Assembly: GCA_025331435.1 (NCBI GenBank)
Contig: JAIWNI010000146.1
Coordinates: 1 to 55,120 of the forward strand
Reading direction: 5' to 3'
Source of the DNA: Choanephora cucurbitarum
Lineage: Eukaryota; Mucoromycota; Mucoromycetes; Mucorales; Choanephoraceae
Length of the DNA: 55,120 nt
The position numbers were made by a program, and so were the translations under genes. Below are positions 32,745-45,328 of the stretch, piece by piece (within the stretch, counting starts at the first letter, position 1; every line of letters starts with the position of its first letter). Below the pieces are notes generated by a model, which saw only the letters and a list, made by a program, of their open reading frames with translations, made no database searches and had not been told where the DNA came from.

Positions 32745-33225
32745 CAATAAGATGATATTCTTCAATTGCGACTTGTGAAGGTTCAGTTGTTCGTTTGTAC
32801 CCCAGGTAAGGACATAGTTGGTGACTATGCTTACATACCAAACCTGCAACTTAGAAAGAGCTTCTTTCTCAGGAACTGTTGATTTTCGCTTAGTCTTGAA
32901 GAATTGTTTGAGTAAGGGTTGTTGCGAGAGATTGATGTCGTCCGGATATAATACACCAAACACCGACTGCTGATATGTAAATATTCAATTGAGATGACAA
33001 GAGATGCTTTTTCTCCATGAAAAACTCCAAGATATTTTGTGTCCTGTATTCAATGGGACTATAACCCTGGTTTTGACAATAGTCTACACACTGTTTCCAA
33101 GCATAGTTATAACTCCTAGAAGTTTTCTCTCTAAGTCCCTTTTCCAAGTACTGCTGGGAGGCTTGGCTCAACATTTGACTCTTCTGGTATTCCTTGATAA
33201 TAGCCATGCGGTCAAGTTCCATCAC
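32745..33225 (-). pseudogene. Tyrosine recombinase fragment of DIRS element
   Basis: The N-terminal part has LREKTSRSYNYAWKQCVDYC and LNIYISAV, typical of the SAM-like core-binding domain of DIRS recombinases. At about 32960 the frame changes, and the recognisable sequence resumes as VLYPDDINLSQQPLLKQFFK and runs to about 32745. The catalytic R-H-R-Y part is missing, cut off where the TA-flanked inverted-repeat element lies. The start overlaps the end of the RNase H frame by four bases (ATGA-like), as is common in compact retroelements. Confidence 0.82.
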
Positions 33226-34968
33226 TTGTTATTCATCGGTATCTGTATTGGCTGCTCCTTCTTCACTTGGTGTTGTAGGATCATCAGCCACCAGTACTGA
33301 GTTGGCCAGGTCGGCGTAATGAGCACTGCTTCTTGAACCCTCTCTTCTTTCAACTTCCGGAGCACCCTTGGGATCGATTTCCATGGTGGATGGAGATACA
33401 ATCCTTTCTTTGGCCATACTTGCGTAAATGCATCGGTTACTGCTGCATTGGGATCCATCCGCCTTAACCAGTATGTCGGCAGCCTTTTGTTTTCCCTTGA
33501 GGCAAATGCATCTATTCTCATGTTGCCCCATCTCTGTTGTATTCTTTGAAACACCCTCTTCGGAAGTGTCCATCCATACACTGGTTTCTGTTCTCTGCTC
33601 AGTTTGTCTGCCTTCGCGTTCCCTATCCCGGCTATATGTTCGTATCTTACTCTCATGTTGTTGCTGGAACACACTTCCTGAAATTCCAGAGCTAGTTGCT
33701 GTAGTATTGCTGATGCTGTACCGCCTGGCTTCCTCGCATACTTTATAGCTGTGGTGTTGTCTGATCGAATCAGGATGGTTGAGTTTGCGTATTTTGGTTT
33801 GTGGAGCAATAATGCAAACAGGATTGTCTGAAGTTCTCTCATATTGATTGAGTTTTCTTTTTCTTGTGCGGACCAAAACCCTGCTATGTCCATGTCTGTA
33901 CTATGAACTCCCCAGCCTGTGTCTGATGCGTCTAAGAATATCTCTACTGCTGGTTCTTTGGGGATTGGATGAAATATGTCTAGACCATTTCATGATTCGG
34001 CAAATTTCATCCACCATTTCTAGTTCCTCTTTTGCCTCCGGTGAGAGAGGACAAGAATGTTCCCATTCTTGTTGGTTTATTCTCATACTGCGGGCCAAGT
34101 CCCGTTGTATGAACCTGATCCTTAATAGTGCCTCCCCTATCGCTGGTATCATTGCTGTCATCTTCCCTAGTAATGATGCAATCCACCTGCACAATCTTGG
34201 GTTCTTCTTTTGAACCTGCTTGATTCGCTGGTGTAAATTCTCCATCTTGGGTTTTGATACTCTGATTTTCATAGTCACTGTGTTGAACTCGAAGCCCAAG
34301 AAATCTTGTTGGCGTGTCGGTTCTAGTTGACTCTTCTTCCAATTTATGATGAATCCTAACTTCTGCAAGTGCTGAAGGGCAGTTTTCATCACCTTGGTCG
34401 TTTCTTCTTTTGTCGTTGTCAGGAAGCAAAGGTCGTCAAGATAATACACCATGCGGATCCCTGCTTTCCTCAATGGTTCGCTTGCATACTTGATCAGCTT
34501 TGAGGACACTCGAGAGGCTACACTGAGACCAAAGGCCAAGGGCCGATATCTGTAAACCGTACCACCATGCAAAAAACTCAGATATTTCCTGGATTTTTGG
34601 TGGATTGGAACTACTACATAATCGTCCTTCAAATCTATTTTTGTTAAGAAATCTTTTGGTTGAATCATTTCCCGTAAAGTGGGAACTCCCTCCATTTTGA
34701 AGTGCTCGCATTGTATAAATGAATTGATCTTCCTGCAATCCAAAATAGGTCTGATCTTTGATGGTTCTTGGACTGTGAATACTTGAGAGAGCGATTGCGT
34801 TTCTTCTTGATTGGGAGCCCTCTCTATCACTCCTGCTTCCAAAAATTTCTTCACTGCATCGTCCACTGCTGATTGTTCTAATGAGCTGAATTTAATTGGC
34901 TGTGAGACTCGACATGGGATCAGAGGAGTTGAAAAGGCGATCTGGAAACCATCTTGGATCACTGACAA
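33222..34968 (-). pseudogene. DIRS reverse transcriptase and RNase H, frameshifted
   Basis: The RT part (33901-34968) contains SKIRPILDCRKIN, LTKIDLKDDYVVVPIH, YRPLAFGLSVA and the catalytic YYLDDLCFL (YLDD form). The RNase H part (33222-33893 and a little upstream) has DASDTGWGVHSTD, NMRELQTILFALLLH, LIRSDNTTAIKYARK and the DIRS-typical MRIDAFASRENKRLPTYW. The two parts lie in different frames: the RT frame ends at 33901, while the RNase H frame already reads HPIPKEPAVEIFLDAS from about 33975, so one base was gained or lost there. A programmed shift is less likely, because this domain is normally fused in frame. Confidence 0.88.
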
Positions 34969-35179
34969 TGGCCAATTGTGTGTTGTTATTTTCTTCCAGT
35001 TGTTTAGGAAGTGTTTTAGTCTGGCTCCAGGTTGGATCCCGTCTTGAGGTACCGAGTAATTTTCTTGGATTACTTCCTTTTTTTATTGTTTTTGTTGAAT
35101 CTTTTGTATGCTGTTTTAAATGTTTTCGTTCTTTTAATATTTTTTGATCTGAATTTATTAGTGAATTCTCTAATTGGTA

Positions 35180-36001
35180 CTGGGGGAAGAGTTGGGTTAT
35201 GTAGGACTGTTGAATGACTTCCCCCTTCCTCTGTAGCTTCCTCCACGGCCCCCGTAAAGCCCCTCTGTTGTTGTATGAATAGAGCCCTCTTCATCTGTTA
35301 TTCTGAGGTCCTCTAAATCCACCATTTGTAAATCCTCCTGATCTGCTTGTTGATGCTTGGGATCCTCGGATGATCTTGTCGTCATATCTAGCCTTCTGAA
35401 TTCTTTGCACAACTTCTGAAGAGAAGGCCAGCTCTTTATCTTCATCTTCTTTGTCTTCTCCGAGTGCAATGAGGTTTTCTGGTAGCTTAAGGGCTTTTGT
35501 TGCCACTGTCTTGGCGTCATTGTCAATTGCTTTTGCACTTGCAAATCCGTAGACTTATAAGCGTCTAGCTTTTTCTATAATCTGGAAGATTTCATCTTCG
35601 TCTCCCCCTCCTCTTTCAATGAGGTGCTGCAAATCTTGAAAGATTTCAGACCCTCCTTTTGCCATTGATCTAAGCTTCTCGGCATCTTTGTATTTGTTGA
35701 GGATAAATTGATAGCTGTCAATGTTGTATTTTTTGTAGTCTGGGATGAAGACTTTGTTGATAGCTCCTCCTTTTGTCCATTGACCTCCTTCATACCGCAA
35801 AACATCTCTTTGGAAGCGTTGCATGTTCTGAGCCAATTCTTTCTTGGAAGATTCTTCCAAATCCTAGATGATTTCTTCAGGAAGTACGTAAGTAGTGTTT
35901 CTATCCACTGTTGGTTGCTCCTCTCCTTTTCCTTGCTCATAGAATCTGAGTAATTTTTCGACAATTTCAGGTGTGAGGTCACTAAGGTTGACAGTTGACA
36001 T
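35180..36001 (-). pseudogene. DIRS gag-like ORF1 with internal stops
   Basis: It begins MSTVNLSDLTPEIVEKLLRF at 36001. The same frame crosses an in-frame TAG (35864-35866) and a TAA (35555-35557) and ends at about 35291 in a Gly/Arg/Asn-rich tail. A neighbouring frame continues as a GGRGGSYRGRGKSF stretch to about 35197. The predicted product is helical and hydrophilic with a basic Gly-rich C-terminus, as expected for a nucleic-acid-binding capsid-like protein. Assignment rests mainly on its position upstream of the DIRS RT. Confidence 0.7.
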
Positions 36002-36271
36002 AATTAATCCACGTTGCGCGGCTTAGAAAGATATAAAGAGAAAAAGTTGAAAAATATAATCTATGAAAATAAAAGCGTGGCCCGGAGAGCTAATACCACA
36101 TCTGGAGTCGAAGCGGAGGCAACGACTATTATGGTAGGAACGAACCACAATTTCTATAAGCCTGACTGTAACTGATATCGAAAATAATGCAGTACAAGAG
36201 TTAACTTTAAATACACCTTTTTTTTAACTCTTTTCTTTTCTCTTTTCCAACTATACTTTTTAAAATAAAAA
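36002..36271. other. Rtg2-like gene promoter region / DIRS edge
   Basis: It contains a GC-rich block (about 36068-36165) unlike the flanking AT-rich DNA, possibly the terminal part of the DIRS element, followed by a T-rich stretch before the ATG at 36272. Confidence 0.4.
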
Positions 36272-38165
36272 ATGACTCAACCAATAGAAGCGCCTTTTGG
36301 TGTAGTTGATATGGGCTCAAACGGTATTCGTTTCGGTATCGTCAGTGCACTTGCTCGTCACTTACCTGTAGCCTATGAAGAACGTGCCCCTATTTCACTC
36401 TTGGAGGCACAGGACGATGAACGTATCATTCCACCTGAAGTAATAGACCAAGTCATCACTAGTTTTTTACGATTCAAAGTACTTTGTCAAGACGCTGGTG
36501 TTAAGCCCGAAAATATTCGTGTCATTGCTACTGAAGCAACACGTATTGCTGCCAATGCAAAGGAGTTTCAAGATAAAATCCTGGCTGCTACTGGCTGGAC
36601 CGTCTCTCTTCTGTCAAAGCAAGAAGAAGCTTTGATCTCCGCTTCGGGCATTGTAGGTAAAGTGCAAAGGTCTAAGAGTGCCATTGCATGAATTTTTATT
36701 AAATCTTTTTTTTTAAGGATCATTCTATCAAGTCAATGGTCTTACTATGGATTTAGGTGGTGGTTCAGTAGAAGTGAGTTACGTGATGACATCGCAAGCT
36801 ACTTCAGACACAACAGATCATATTGCTGTCTCACCAAACCCCGTTTCAATGCCATATGGTGCCGCGGCTTTGAAACGAAAGCTAGAGAAATGCGAATCAG
36901 AAGAAGAGAGATCGGCACTTTATCAAGAGGTAGTTGGCGAATTAAGGAAAGCACGCGATCTGGGACAGCTTCCAGAGACGCTGCTTCATTCGGGCGAAGG
37001 TTATGATGTCTATATGAGTGGAGGTGGCTTTAGAGCCTTGGGGTACCTCTCTATGGCAATCAATGCACAAGACACATTTTTGCCACGCAAACGGACCAGT
37101 CGAAAGCACATGTATCCTATCCCTATCATCAATGGCTATTCCATCACAGGCCAAAAGTTAGAAGAATTAGCCAGTTTCTATCGTCAAAAGAAGCCTGCGG
37201 AATTGATCAAGAAGCTCAAGGTGTTCCGTGTTTCGAAGCGAAGAGCCGGTATGATTCCCGCCTCCTGTTTCCTTGTCTCAGCCATCCTCGAGGTGTTTCC
37301 TATTAGGCGAATTTACTTTAGTGAAGGCGGTGTTCGACAAGGATTCTGCTACCAATTGTTATCTGTGCCTGAAAAGAAGAAAGATCCCTTTTTAGAAGGT
37401 GTGAAGGCTTATGCTGCTCAATCTGGATTTGCGCTTGCTCCTAGTGAGTTTGATGCGCTCTACAACATCCTCTCTTGTGCATTACCCAAGATCTATCTGG
37501 ACCCTCAACACCCTCTTCATCTCTGTCGACTGTTGCCTGCTGCCATTCATCTCTCTAACTTGGCTTCTCACTATCCTAAAGAAACACGTGCCTTTGTCGC
37601 TTTCCATATGCCCTTGGCTGGCGGTCCATTGGCCAACATACCAGGTCTCTCTCATCGAGAGCGTGCCATTCTCTCTACCATGCTGGCATTCCGTCAAGGT
37701 GGGTCTGTACCTGATCCCATTTTCTATGCTATTCAGTCCATGGTAGGTCGACAAGGTGTGTCTGTCTGCAAATATGTGGGTCGTTTGATGGAGCTGGTCT
37801 TTGCTATCTCTCCACTTCGGCCGGGCGTAGGTCTAGATTTGACTGGTCTTTCGTTTACGACATCGTTATCTGAAAGTGTAAGAGATAAGTCAGACGAAAA
37901 CAGCAGTGAAAGTGAAGAAGACGAAGAAGATGAGGATGCTGATTTAGATGAAAGCGTTTCGCAGAATATTGATTATTATCCTGGTTTGCAGTTGCGTATC
38001 AACCTACCTAAACAATACTCACCTATGGTAGATGCTCCTGCAGTGATGTCTGTCATTGAAAGTTTAGATAAGAAAGTCAATACCAAGAAATTTGATATGG
38101 ATGCCGAACATCGCTCGCTCAAATGTCCCAGCTTGTTTTCAGTCGAAGTGGAAAGACAAGAATAG
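36272..38165 (+). CDS. RTG2: Ppx/GppA-family protein, retrograde regulator Rtg2-like
   Basis: Two exons, 36272-36656 and 36718-38165, give 610 residues (yeast Rtg2 has 588). The actin-like ATPase/exopolyphosphatase fold shows its first phosphate loop in GVVDMGSNGIRFGIV and its second in MDLGGGSVEVSY. Further family features are IRVIATEATRIAAN, YMSGGGFRALGYL and FSEGGVRQGFCYQLL. In yeast, Rtg2 binds ATP and relays mitochondrial dysfunction to Rtg1/Rtg3. Other fungal members are called exopolyphosphatases. An acidic low-complexity insertion (about 545-565) separates the last beta-rich domain. The intron interrupts the hinge between the two nucleotide-binding loops. The assignment to Rtg2 rather than a plain exopolyphosphatase rests on length and C-terminal domain. 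Confidence 0.9.
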
Positions 38166-38569
38166 TTTTTTTTACACTAATATTCCCCCTCTTTTGTATT
38201 TTTTTTTTAATATTTTTAGTTCTAAAATTAGACAATATCAAAAGCTTTGTTGATTTTGGTCTGGACTTTTCTGGACCGTTTTAAAGATTTAATTGGACAT
38301 TTTTACTTTCTCAAAACTGGCTTATAATCAACCAGCAATGTTTTAAACAAGTCTAGTATTTTCGATGATTTGTCATGCGTAGTTTGCAAGAGAGAGATAG
38401 TGTGTGTGTGTGTTTATGTATGAAGATAGAAACTGCTTCATAATCATAGTTTTCCTATGGACTTCTTAGCCACATCAAAAAATACATGTAAAGCGTCTAG
38501 ACTGAAATAAAAAAAAAAGCTGTACAATAAGTCTTTCAAAATACTGTAAAAAAGATGTTCCTTTTCTTT
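38166..38569. other. Convergent intergenic region
   Basis: 3' flanks of the Rtg2-like (+) and DDHD (-) genes. T-rich, with a short GT microsatellite at about 38399-38412. No gene. Confidence 0.5.
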
Positions 38570-40944
38570 TTATTTATCTTTTTGTTTTCTTTGGGGAAAG
38601 TGCGAGGGATCAACAGAAACAATAGGCTTTATGGGTTTTGTTTGTTCTGTCTTTTCTGAATCACTCGATGGAATGCTTTCTTTTTTGATTGCCTTTTCCT
38701 CTAGTTTTTCAATACGACGCAACATATGCCAGATAAAGTCCTTGTTGGTCCAATACGAAAAGTGAGCACGAAGACCAATAAGATATTCATTGGCAATCAT
38801 GGACATGACACTTTCTGGCTGAAGTACATAATCCGTACGATGCTTTCCTGGTAACTTTTGAATTTCTCTCTCTTCTTCTTCCTTTGTCTTCTTTTGATCT
38901 TCGTCATCATCGTCGTCATTAGGCATAGTAGCATCCTTTGCTACCTCTGCTCGTGATTCTCCTGGACTAGTGATAGCAGGACCAGGCTTATGAATCTCCT
39001 TGTTTAGGTCAGACCAAATATCATGTCCTCCATCATTAATCTCATGCTTGTCTGTGTTTTTTGTGTCTTTATCTTCTTGGCCATTGGTTCGATGATCAAA
39101 TGAGTCCATACGAAGGCCATCAATTCCCAGCACTTCCACAAGATGATGTTGTGGACGACGGTCAGTAAGGGATTTGCGAAGTTTTGGTTTTAGGTCCTGA
39201 CTGGTATGTGTGGCGGTATCTGAGTTGTCAGTGGTTGTACTGGTGCTTGTTGAAGGTGTTGAACAAACCGAACTGTCTTTTGTTTCTATAGCAGAAGGCG
39301 AATCAACTTGAAGTGTCTTGGATCTATGGCCTACAGAAGGTCTCTTCTTTTTCTTTTTCTTTCTGTCGAGTGAACTGACAGGTGCATTCAATGTTCTATC
39401 CAAATCATCTCGAAGAGCCAACAGTTGTTCTCTTGTCTGCTCACGTAATGGATCCCAAGTGATGATACCATTGACAGAAAGTTTGTCGGTAGAAGAGCGT
39501 GCCAACAATGGATTTCTGCGTTTCCTTTCATCTGCATCTTCACCACTGGGATCTTCTTTCTGCTGATCGAGATTTGATCCACCACCACCTTTAGAGAAGT
39601 ACTGATAGAGATAGTTGAGTATGCCGGAGGATGGCTGTGATACTTTCTGTTTTGTATCCAGATCAGCACTGACACCTGCACCCACAGCATCTTCAGTTGT
39701 ATTGTAAAGAGACTTGGCTACCTTATCTTCTTGTTTCCATGAAAAGAAAGAGAGAAAACTGGATGGTATTGAAGGGAAAGAAAATGATGGGCCGATGGGA
39801 ATAGATCGATCTACCAAAATAGCTGGTCTGTCGATGAAATAATCACTAAACAATGGTTCAAAGCGATAGGCCTAAATATATTCCTATGTTAGGACCAAAG
39901 TAAAAGTTCATAGAGTGTCACTTACTAAGGGATCAAATGGGTGAAAGATATTTTCAAACACAATGTCAAAGTCAGGATGATATAGCTTAGGATCTTGACC
40001 TCGAAAAGTCAAGACAGCACCTACAGGTGACCCTAGACCAAAAAAGTAATCTGGCTTGAAGTCTAATTTGGAAAACTTGACATCAATCTTCTGATACTGA
40101 GCTTCTTCTGCTTCATTCTCTGGTGTACGTTGGTGTGAAAGAACATCCCAAGTGATGATACCACCTAAAGAATATCCAATAATGGCAATTTTTCCTTCAA
40201 AGTTTGGATGCTTTTCCATAAAATTCTGATAAGAAGTGTTGAATAGCTGGGTAACATTATCAACAATCTTTTGACCACGGTCTTTTGAAAAGTAATAGAG
40301 TACATCTGCCAGATAATCATTTTCAATTAGACGAATGGTAGGGATTGATTTGAGAGTGATTTTGTTGATGATAGGGTCTACTTGTTCATGGATATGACGG
40401 TGCCATTCAATGGGTATCAGTTCAATGCGAACATTATGATCAGGCACTTTAGCCTGTAGCACTTGTCTAGTTGTTTCCTGTAAATTCTCGACTATAATAT
40501 TTCGAAAATGTGTTACTAAGCAACCAATTTCAAATAGTAAAGTGTGATATCTTACTGTGCTCATAGAAATGACCGTATTGCTCAGTTTGCTATAAATTCA
40601 CATGTCAGTCAATCAATAACTGACTTTGAAATATCTTTTTTTTTTAAGTTACCTGTCCAATACCCTAAAATAATATACAGTAAGATAAAAAAACAAAGAA
40701 AGAAAAGGACAGAGCCACTTACATGAATCACAAATATTAGGTGATCTACTGGCTTATCTGAGCTAGGCTCAACTTCTTCAACTGTGGGACTTGGCTGTTC
40801 AACTTCTTGGTCATCTTGAAACAAGGAGAAGGTGAGTCTCGAGTTTCCACTCTTTTTTTTTTTATTCTCTTACTGAGAAAATAACCTACCTAAACTAGTT
40901 ATAGATTGTGGAGGGGAAGGTACATAGGTTGCTTCAAAAAACAT
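38570..40944 (-). CDS. DDHD-domain phospholipase A1 (PA-PLA1 type)
   Basis: Six exons: 40890-40944, 40723-40814, 40653-40664, 40556-40589, 39926-40491 and 38570-39871. They give 686 residues. The third exon is only 12 nt and encodes GIGQ, completing the family motif VIHGIGQQTEQYGHFYE. The lipase serine lies in IIGYSLGGIITWD (Ser about 172). The DDHD domain spans PDYFFGLGSPVGAVLTFRG, HPFDPLAYRFEPL and, after a long low-complexity insertion of about 230 residues, YVLQPESVMSMIANEYLIG and HFSYWTNKDFIWHML. Relatives hydrolyse phosphatidic acid and other phospholipids at Golgi/ER or mitochondrial membranes. The long acidic/Ser-rich insert inside the DDHD domain is notable. Regulation is not visible. 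Confidence 0.92.
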
Positions 40945-42187
40945 AGTAAGAAAATGTCTATTAACAAAAGAAAGAAAAGAAAAAGAAAGAAGTAAAGAAA
41001 AAAATAAAAAATGATGCTGTCAAAACTCTCTTTTTTTTTCTCCGGAGATTGACTGGTGGTTGGGCAACACTGACCATCTTTTTAAATGCAGCACATTAAA
41101 ATGACGTTTTTATTTTATGTTGTCATCATTGTTGAGAAACCATCGAGAGACAGTATAAAGAAGAACAAAGAAAGCCATTGCTATCATTGGACCCCAACTA
41201 TCTAACTGCATATAGAACTAGCTTATGCCATTCTCTCTCTGTGAAAAAAAAGATTCATTTTCTTATGATTAATTCTATGTTATGTCATTTTCAATTCATA
41301 CTTCTATGTTTGGCCTATGTGTAACCTCATGAATGGTTGATGAGCATCAATTTCATCATTCAATTCCAAGTGTGTGAGATCTTCGCTTTGATGCATACCA
41401 ACTCAAACAGTCATGCTACAGAGAAGAGTTACTGAGTGGCTTTTATTTCATCCCCCGAAATAGAAATCGATCTTTCTCGATGAAACAGTAGAGAAGTAGA
41501 TCTAAATTACTGAAGAATAGTGTTATATTGAAATAGTCTATCAACAGGCTCTTATCAGTTGATAGGTACTTCTTCCCAATTGAATACAAGCAATAATATA
41601 TGTACATAAATGTATTATATAGTTGACTATTGTTAGGGCAAGTATTATTGCTATCAGATTACACTTACACACGTTTAAACAACATTAGCCAAGGTTAGCA
41701 GATACACCACCCTTTTTGCTTTCTATCCTATAATGAGTTTCTATAGCTTACACACAATGCCAAGTATAATGGATAAAAGCTGTTTTAAATGCCGAAAGAC
41801 ATTAGCCTACCTATCTCCTTAAAACTTAAGGAGGGGGGTGGGGTTTTATGGCTCTATCCTCTTCATTTTGCTGAGTTTCTATAGTCTTTTTTTTTTAAGA
41901 TTTGGTAAATCTTTCAGGGAAACAAATTTAAATTGATTTGATTAGATTTGATTTGATTACTTTTTTTTTCTATTGTTATGCTAAATAAGTGAATATGCCA
42001 TACTAGTTTCATTTCTAAATTAAAGTAAGCAACTCTAATTCAGACACGCTTATTGTTTACAAAGAAAAGAAAAAAATGACGGTTATGGTTGCACTAAATT
42101 TTTTTTAAAATGGAGGTTCATTTTCCTAATAAGGTCTTCTTCCCTCTTACTTCTTCTTCTTGTTCTTCTTCTTCTTTATACAATAGA
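40945..42187. other. Intergenic between divergent genes
   Basis: About 1.2 kb of AT-rich DNA upstream of both the DDHD gene (-) and the kelch/coiled-coil gene (+). No frame, repeat or RNA gene that I can support. An upstream in-frame ATG for the kelch gene exists at 42110. Confidence 0.5.
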
Positions 42188-45017
42188 ATGGCATCATTAT
42201 TTAAATTTGCCAAAAGTAATTTAAGCGATAAACCAGTCTATCCATGGTCACACCGTAAACTAGGTGGCAGTAGTCATGCCTTACCGAGATCTGGTCATGC
42301 AACCACTGTCATTGACCATCAACACTTCATTGCTTGGGGTGGAGTGAACAACAAAAGCAACACCAAGAAGAACATGTTTATGATAGACACAAGTAAAATT
42401 CAATTCTGCTTATGTCCATTTCAATGCATTTATTTGTTTCAATAGATACTCTGTCAGCCAGTACATTATCAACATCAGGCGATATACCAACTCCTCGAAT
42501 ATTCCCTACACTAGTCACAATTGATGGATTCATTATCTGTAAATTAATCCTTTCAGTACCTACTTTCATTTTAACTAATTTTAACTTTTTTTTTTTTTGC
42601 AGTATATGGTGGAGAACCCATCAGTCCAGGTGAATTATGGGATGCATGTTTTTATGTCTTACATACAAGTATGTTTATTGTTTTGTTATAAGATGCTTGT
42701 GTTAACCTCTCTTTAAAGACACAAGACAATGGTCAAGAGTACGTACAAAAGGCAATTTACCAACCCCAAGAACCGGTCATTCAGCATGCGTATCTGATGA
42801 TGGCATCATGTATGTTTGGGGAGGCCATTTTCAGCGTAGATACATGAATGATTTATGTGCATTCAATGTGAGAGAATGTAAGCTGCTAAAAACAAGAGAG
42901 AAAAAAGATAATCCTATGATCAGATTTTAATGGCTCTAGAATCATCCCTCATTAGACCCTTCAAAGGCAGATTGGACTTTTGTTGCTTATCAAAATCAAC
43001 CTCCAGAACCAAGATCAGGCCATGTTTCAATATTGCATCACAACAGACTTTATATGTACAGTAGACCTTCATAGAAGACAGCTTTTGATACTAAATGAAT
43101 TTGTATAGCTTTGGCGGTATCAATGCAAATCGCCTATTCAATGATATATGGTATCTTGATCTTGCTACCTTGCGATGGCATTTGATAGAAGCTGTAGGCC
43201 ATATACCCTCTCCTCGAGAAGGCTGTTCAGCTGCTTTGGTAGATGATACTATCTATATATTTGGTGGTAAAGGTGTCAATGGTGCTATCCTAGGTGATTT
43301 ATGTGCCTTTCGTATTAAGAGTAAGTGATATCATCTTTTCAAAGAAATAGATATTGATGGATATGCGAATTCTAGATCAACGTTGGTATATGTTTCGAGG
43401 CATGGGACAGGCTCCTTCACCTCGTTATGGACACACCTTAACAGTCATTCGCCACAACATCTATGTCTTTGGCGGAGAATTACCTCAAGGGAAACCTGAA
43501 GATAACAATTGCTTATTTGTATTAGATTGCTGTAACTATAGTTCTCTAGGTTGCTTCCTTTCTTTGTTCTAATTCTTTCTTTAATCGTAGCCAAGATTAA
43601 ATACCCTCCTCATACAGACACGCTCCAAACAAATCAACACTCAATAGTACCCAACAAAGAAGTACCTAAAGAGCCTGAAGTAAGTTATCGTTGTTTGAAA
43701 ACTAAGGATGATATTAAATAATAGTCTATTTCTGTTTAGATCACTCAACCTATACACATCCATCATCTAGCTCCACCTGCTGTTGAACCCTTACGAGTTA
43801 TGAATCCAGAAGAACCAAGTCCAAGCAGTAGCGCAGAAAATCTCCCTGCTGTACCACAACGACCTTCTCGAGAAGGTGCCACACTCAGTCCATCCTATCG
43901 CCAACATGTCAATACACCTATAGATCCTCACATGAAATTTAGAAGAGAAATGCATCACATTGTCCCACCCACATCCAAATCTCCCTCTGCATTCCAACCA
44001 ATCAAAAAAAGCCATTTGAGTTCTGAAGAAAAAAACAGATATATGCATGAAATATCAATTAGAGACAGTATCATTTCAGAGATGAAGAAAAAGGAGCAAT
44101 GGTGGCGTACAGAAGTATCGATAGCGAAGCACTATCAAGATGGCAACATCGACCAAGAAAAAGAATCAGCCAAACTAGTTTCATTTGATCAGGAAGGAAA
44201 GCTGAGGTTGTTTGAACAGTTGGTGGCTGCTAAAGCAGAAGTCAAGAGGATTAGAAATAGCATATCAAAGCAAATAGAGCCTATTGCAAAACGAATAGAG
44301 CAAGCAGAAGTGATACGTACCATTGCCTTGGATGAGGCAGCCTATTACAAAGCAAGGTATATTGGCCTTAAAGCCAATGATAAAAAGACATTGGACCTGC
44401 TAGAGTCAGAAAGAAGTAAGATGCTTGAAATGAGGCTGTTGGATGCCTTTGAAGAGAAACAAATGAATTATTATACGCTGGAAAAACTTCAGGTGGAATC
44501 CAAGTATGCTAAATCGGCTCGCCTGTTGGCTGAAGAGCGTGCCAGAGAGGCACAAAAACAATCTGAAGAAGCACAAGAAGCTCATCAGAAACTACTGGAA
44601 GAACTTACTCAGCTGTATGAACGTATCGTCAAGGCAGAGAAGAAGGGACGAGAAGACTCTGTCAAGATTGCTAATCTTTCAAACGAACTAGCCAGCACAA
44701 TCACCTTCAAGAACTCTCAAGGAAGAGACGTATCTCAGATCCATATCGAGATGGGACGTCTTGAGACAGCCAACATACGACTGAGAAACGAGATGGCTGC
44801 TCTTTTGACACGACTGGAACAAGCAAAAGATGAAGAAAATAGCCTTAGAATGCTGCTGAATGAGAAAGAAGAAGCTCATGCCGAAGCTCTGATTGATATA
44901 GAGAAACTGTCGATTGAGCTTGAGTTGTTAAAAAATGCCTCTAATCGTCGTCCTAAAACCAATGGGTATTCATCTTTAAACAACGAAAATTTATATAAAG
45001 AAGTGTCTCTGAACTAG
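42188..45017 (+). CDS. Kelch-repeat and coiled-coil protein, Tea1/Kel1-like
   Basis: Nine exons: 42188-42392, 42446-42538, 42603-42668, 42719-42867, 42940-43055, 43109-43320, 43376-43531, 43591-43679 and 43740-45017. They give 787 residues. I chose the start MASLFKFAKSN. An ATG at 42110 in the same frame would add 26 residues. The N-terminal 350 residues form a six-bladed kelch propeller (HFIAWGGV, LYGGEP, MYVWGGHF, IFGGINANRLFND, IYIFGGKG, IYVFGGE). After a linker (SPSSSAENLPAVPQRPSREG), residues about 450-770 are a long coiled coil. This order matches cell-end/polarity factors such as fission yeast Tea1 and budding yeast Kel1, which act at sites of polarised growth. In exon 4 the donor must be GTGAGA at 42868, because the later GTAAGC breaks frame. 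Confidence 0.88.
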
Positions 45018-45328
45018 TGTAGCATAATTGACGTCATTTCTAGGAAAAAAAAATAGGAAAGCTTCCTCAATAAAATCTGTTGTACATGACTGATGAACCA
45101 TCCTAACCTATTGCTATTGCACCCTGTTGTTATCTTGCTTGAGCAGTACTACTATTTCAGGATGCAATTTCTAGATCTAGGCAGAACAAGCTCAAGGCTT
45201 CTTTAATTTGACATAGGCATGCGTGTGTTAAATCCGAAGCAGTGGAGTTTTTAATCACAAATACATCATTTTTTCTTACTTTTTCTTTTCTAAATATAAA
45301 AAAAAACGGGTTTATTTATGTTTCTATT
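45018..45328. other. Intergenic, HeH gene promoter
   Basis: About 310 bp of AT-rich DNA between two plus-strand genes, with A/T runs before the ATG at 45329. Nothing else seen. Confidence 0.5.

Larger units (their letters stand above)
32743..36001 (-). mobile_element. Degenerate DIRS-like (tyrosine recombinase) retrotransposon
   Basis: On the minus strand the order is gag-like ORF, RT-RNase H, then tyrosine-recombinase fragment, the DIRS arrangement with no integrase or protease. Stops in the gag-like ORF, frameshifts between RT and RNase H and inside the recombinase, and loss of the recombinase catalytic half show that it is inactive. Split direct or inverted terminal repeats could not be recognised. 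GC-rich DNA at about 36068-36165 may be part of the terminal region. Confidence 0.85.

Noticed and set aside
33890..33985. Programmed frameshift between DIRS RT and RNase H
   Set aside because: RT and RNase H are normally one frame in DIRS elements, and other stops and shifts in the same copy indicate mutation.
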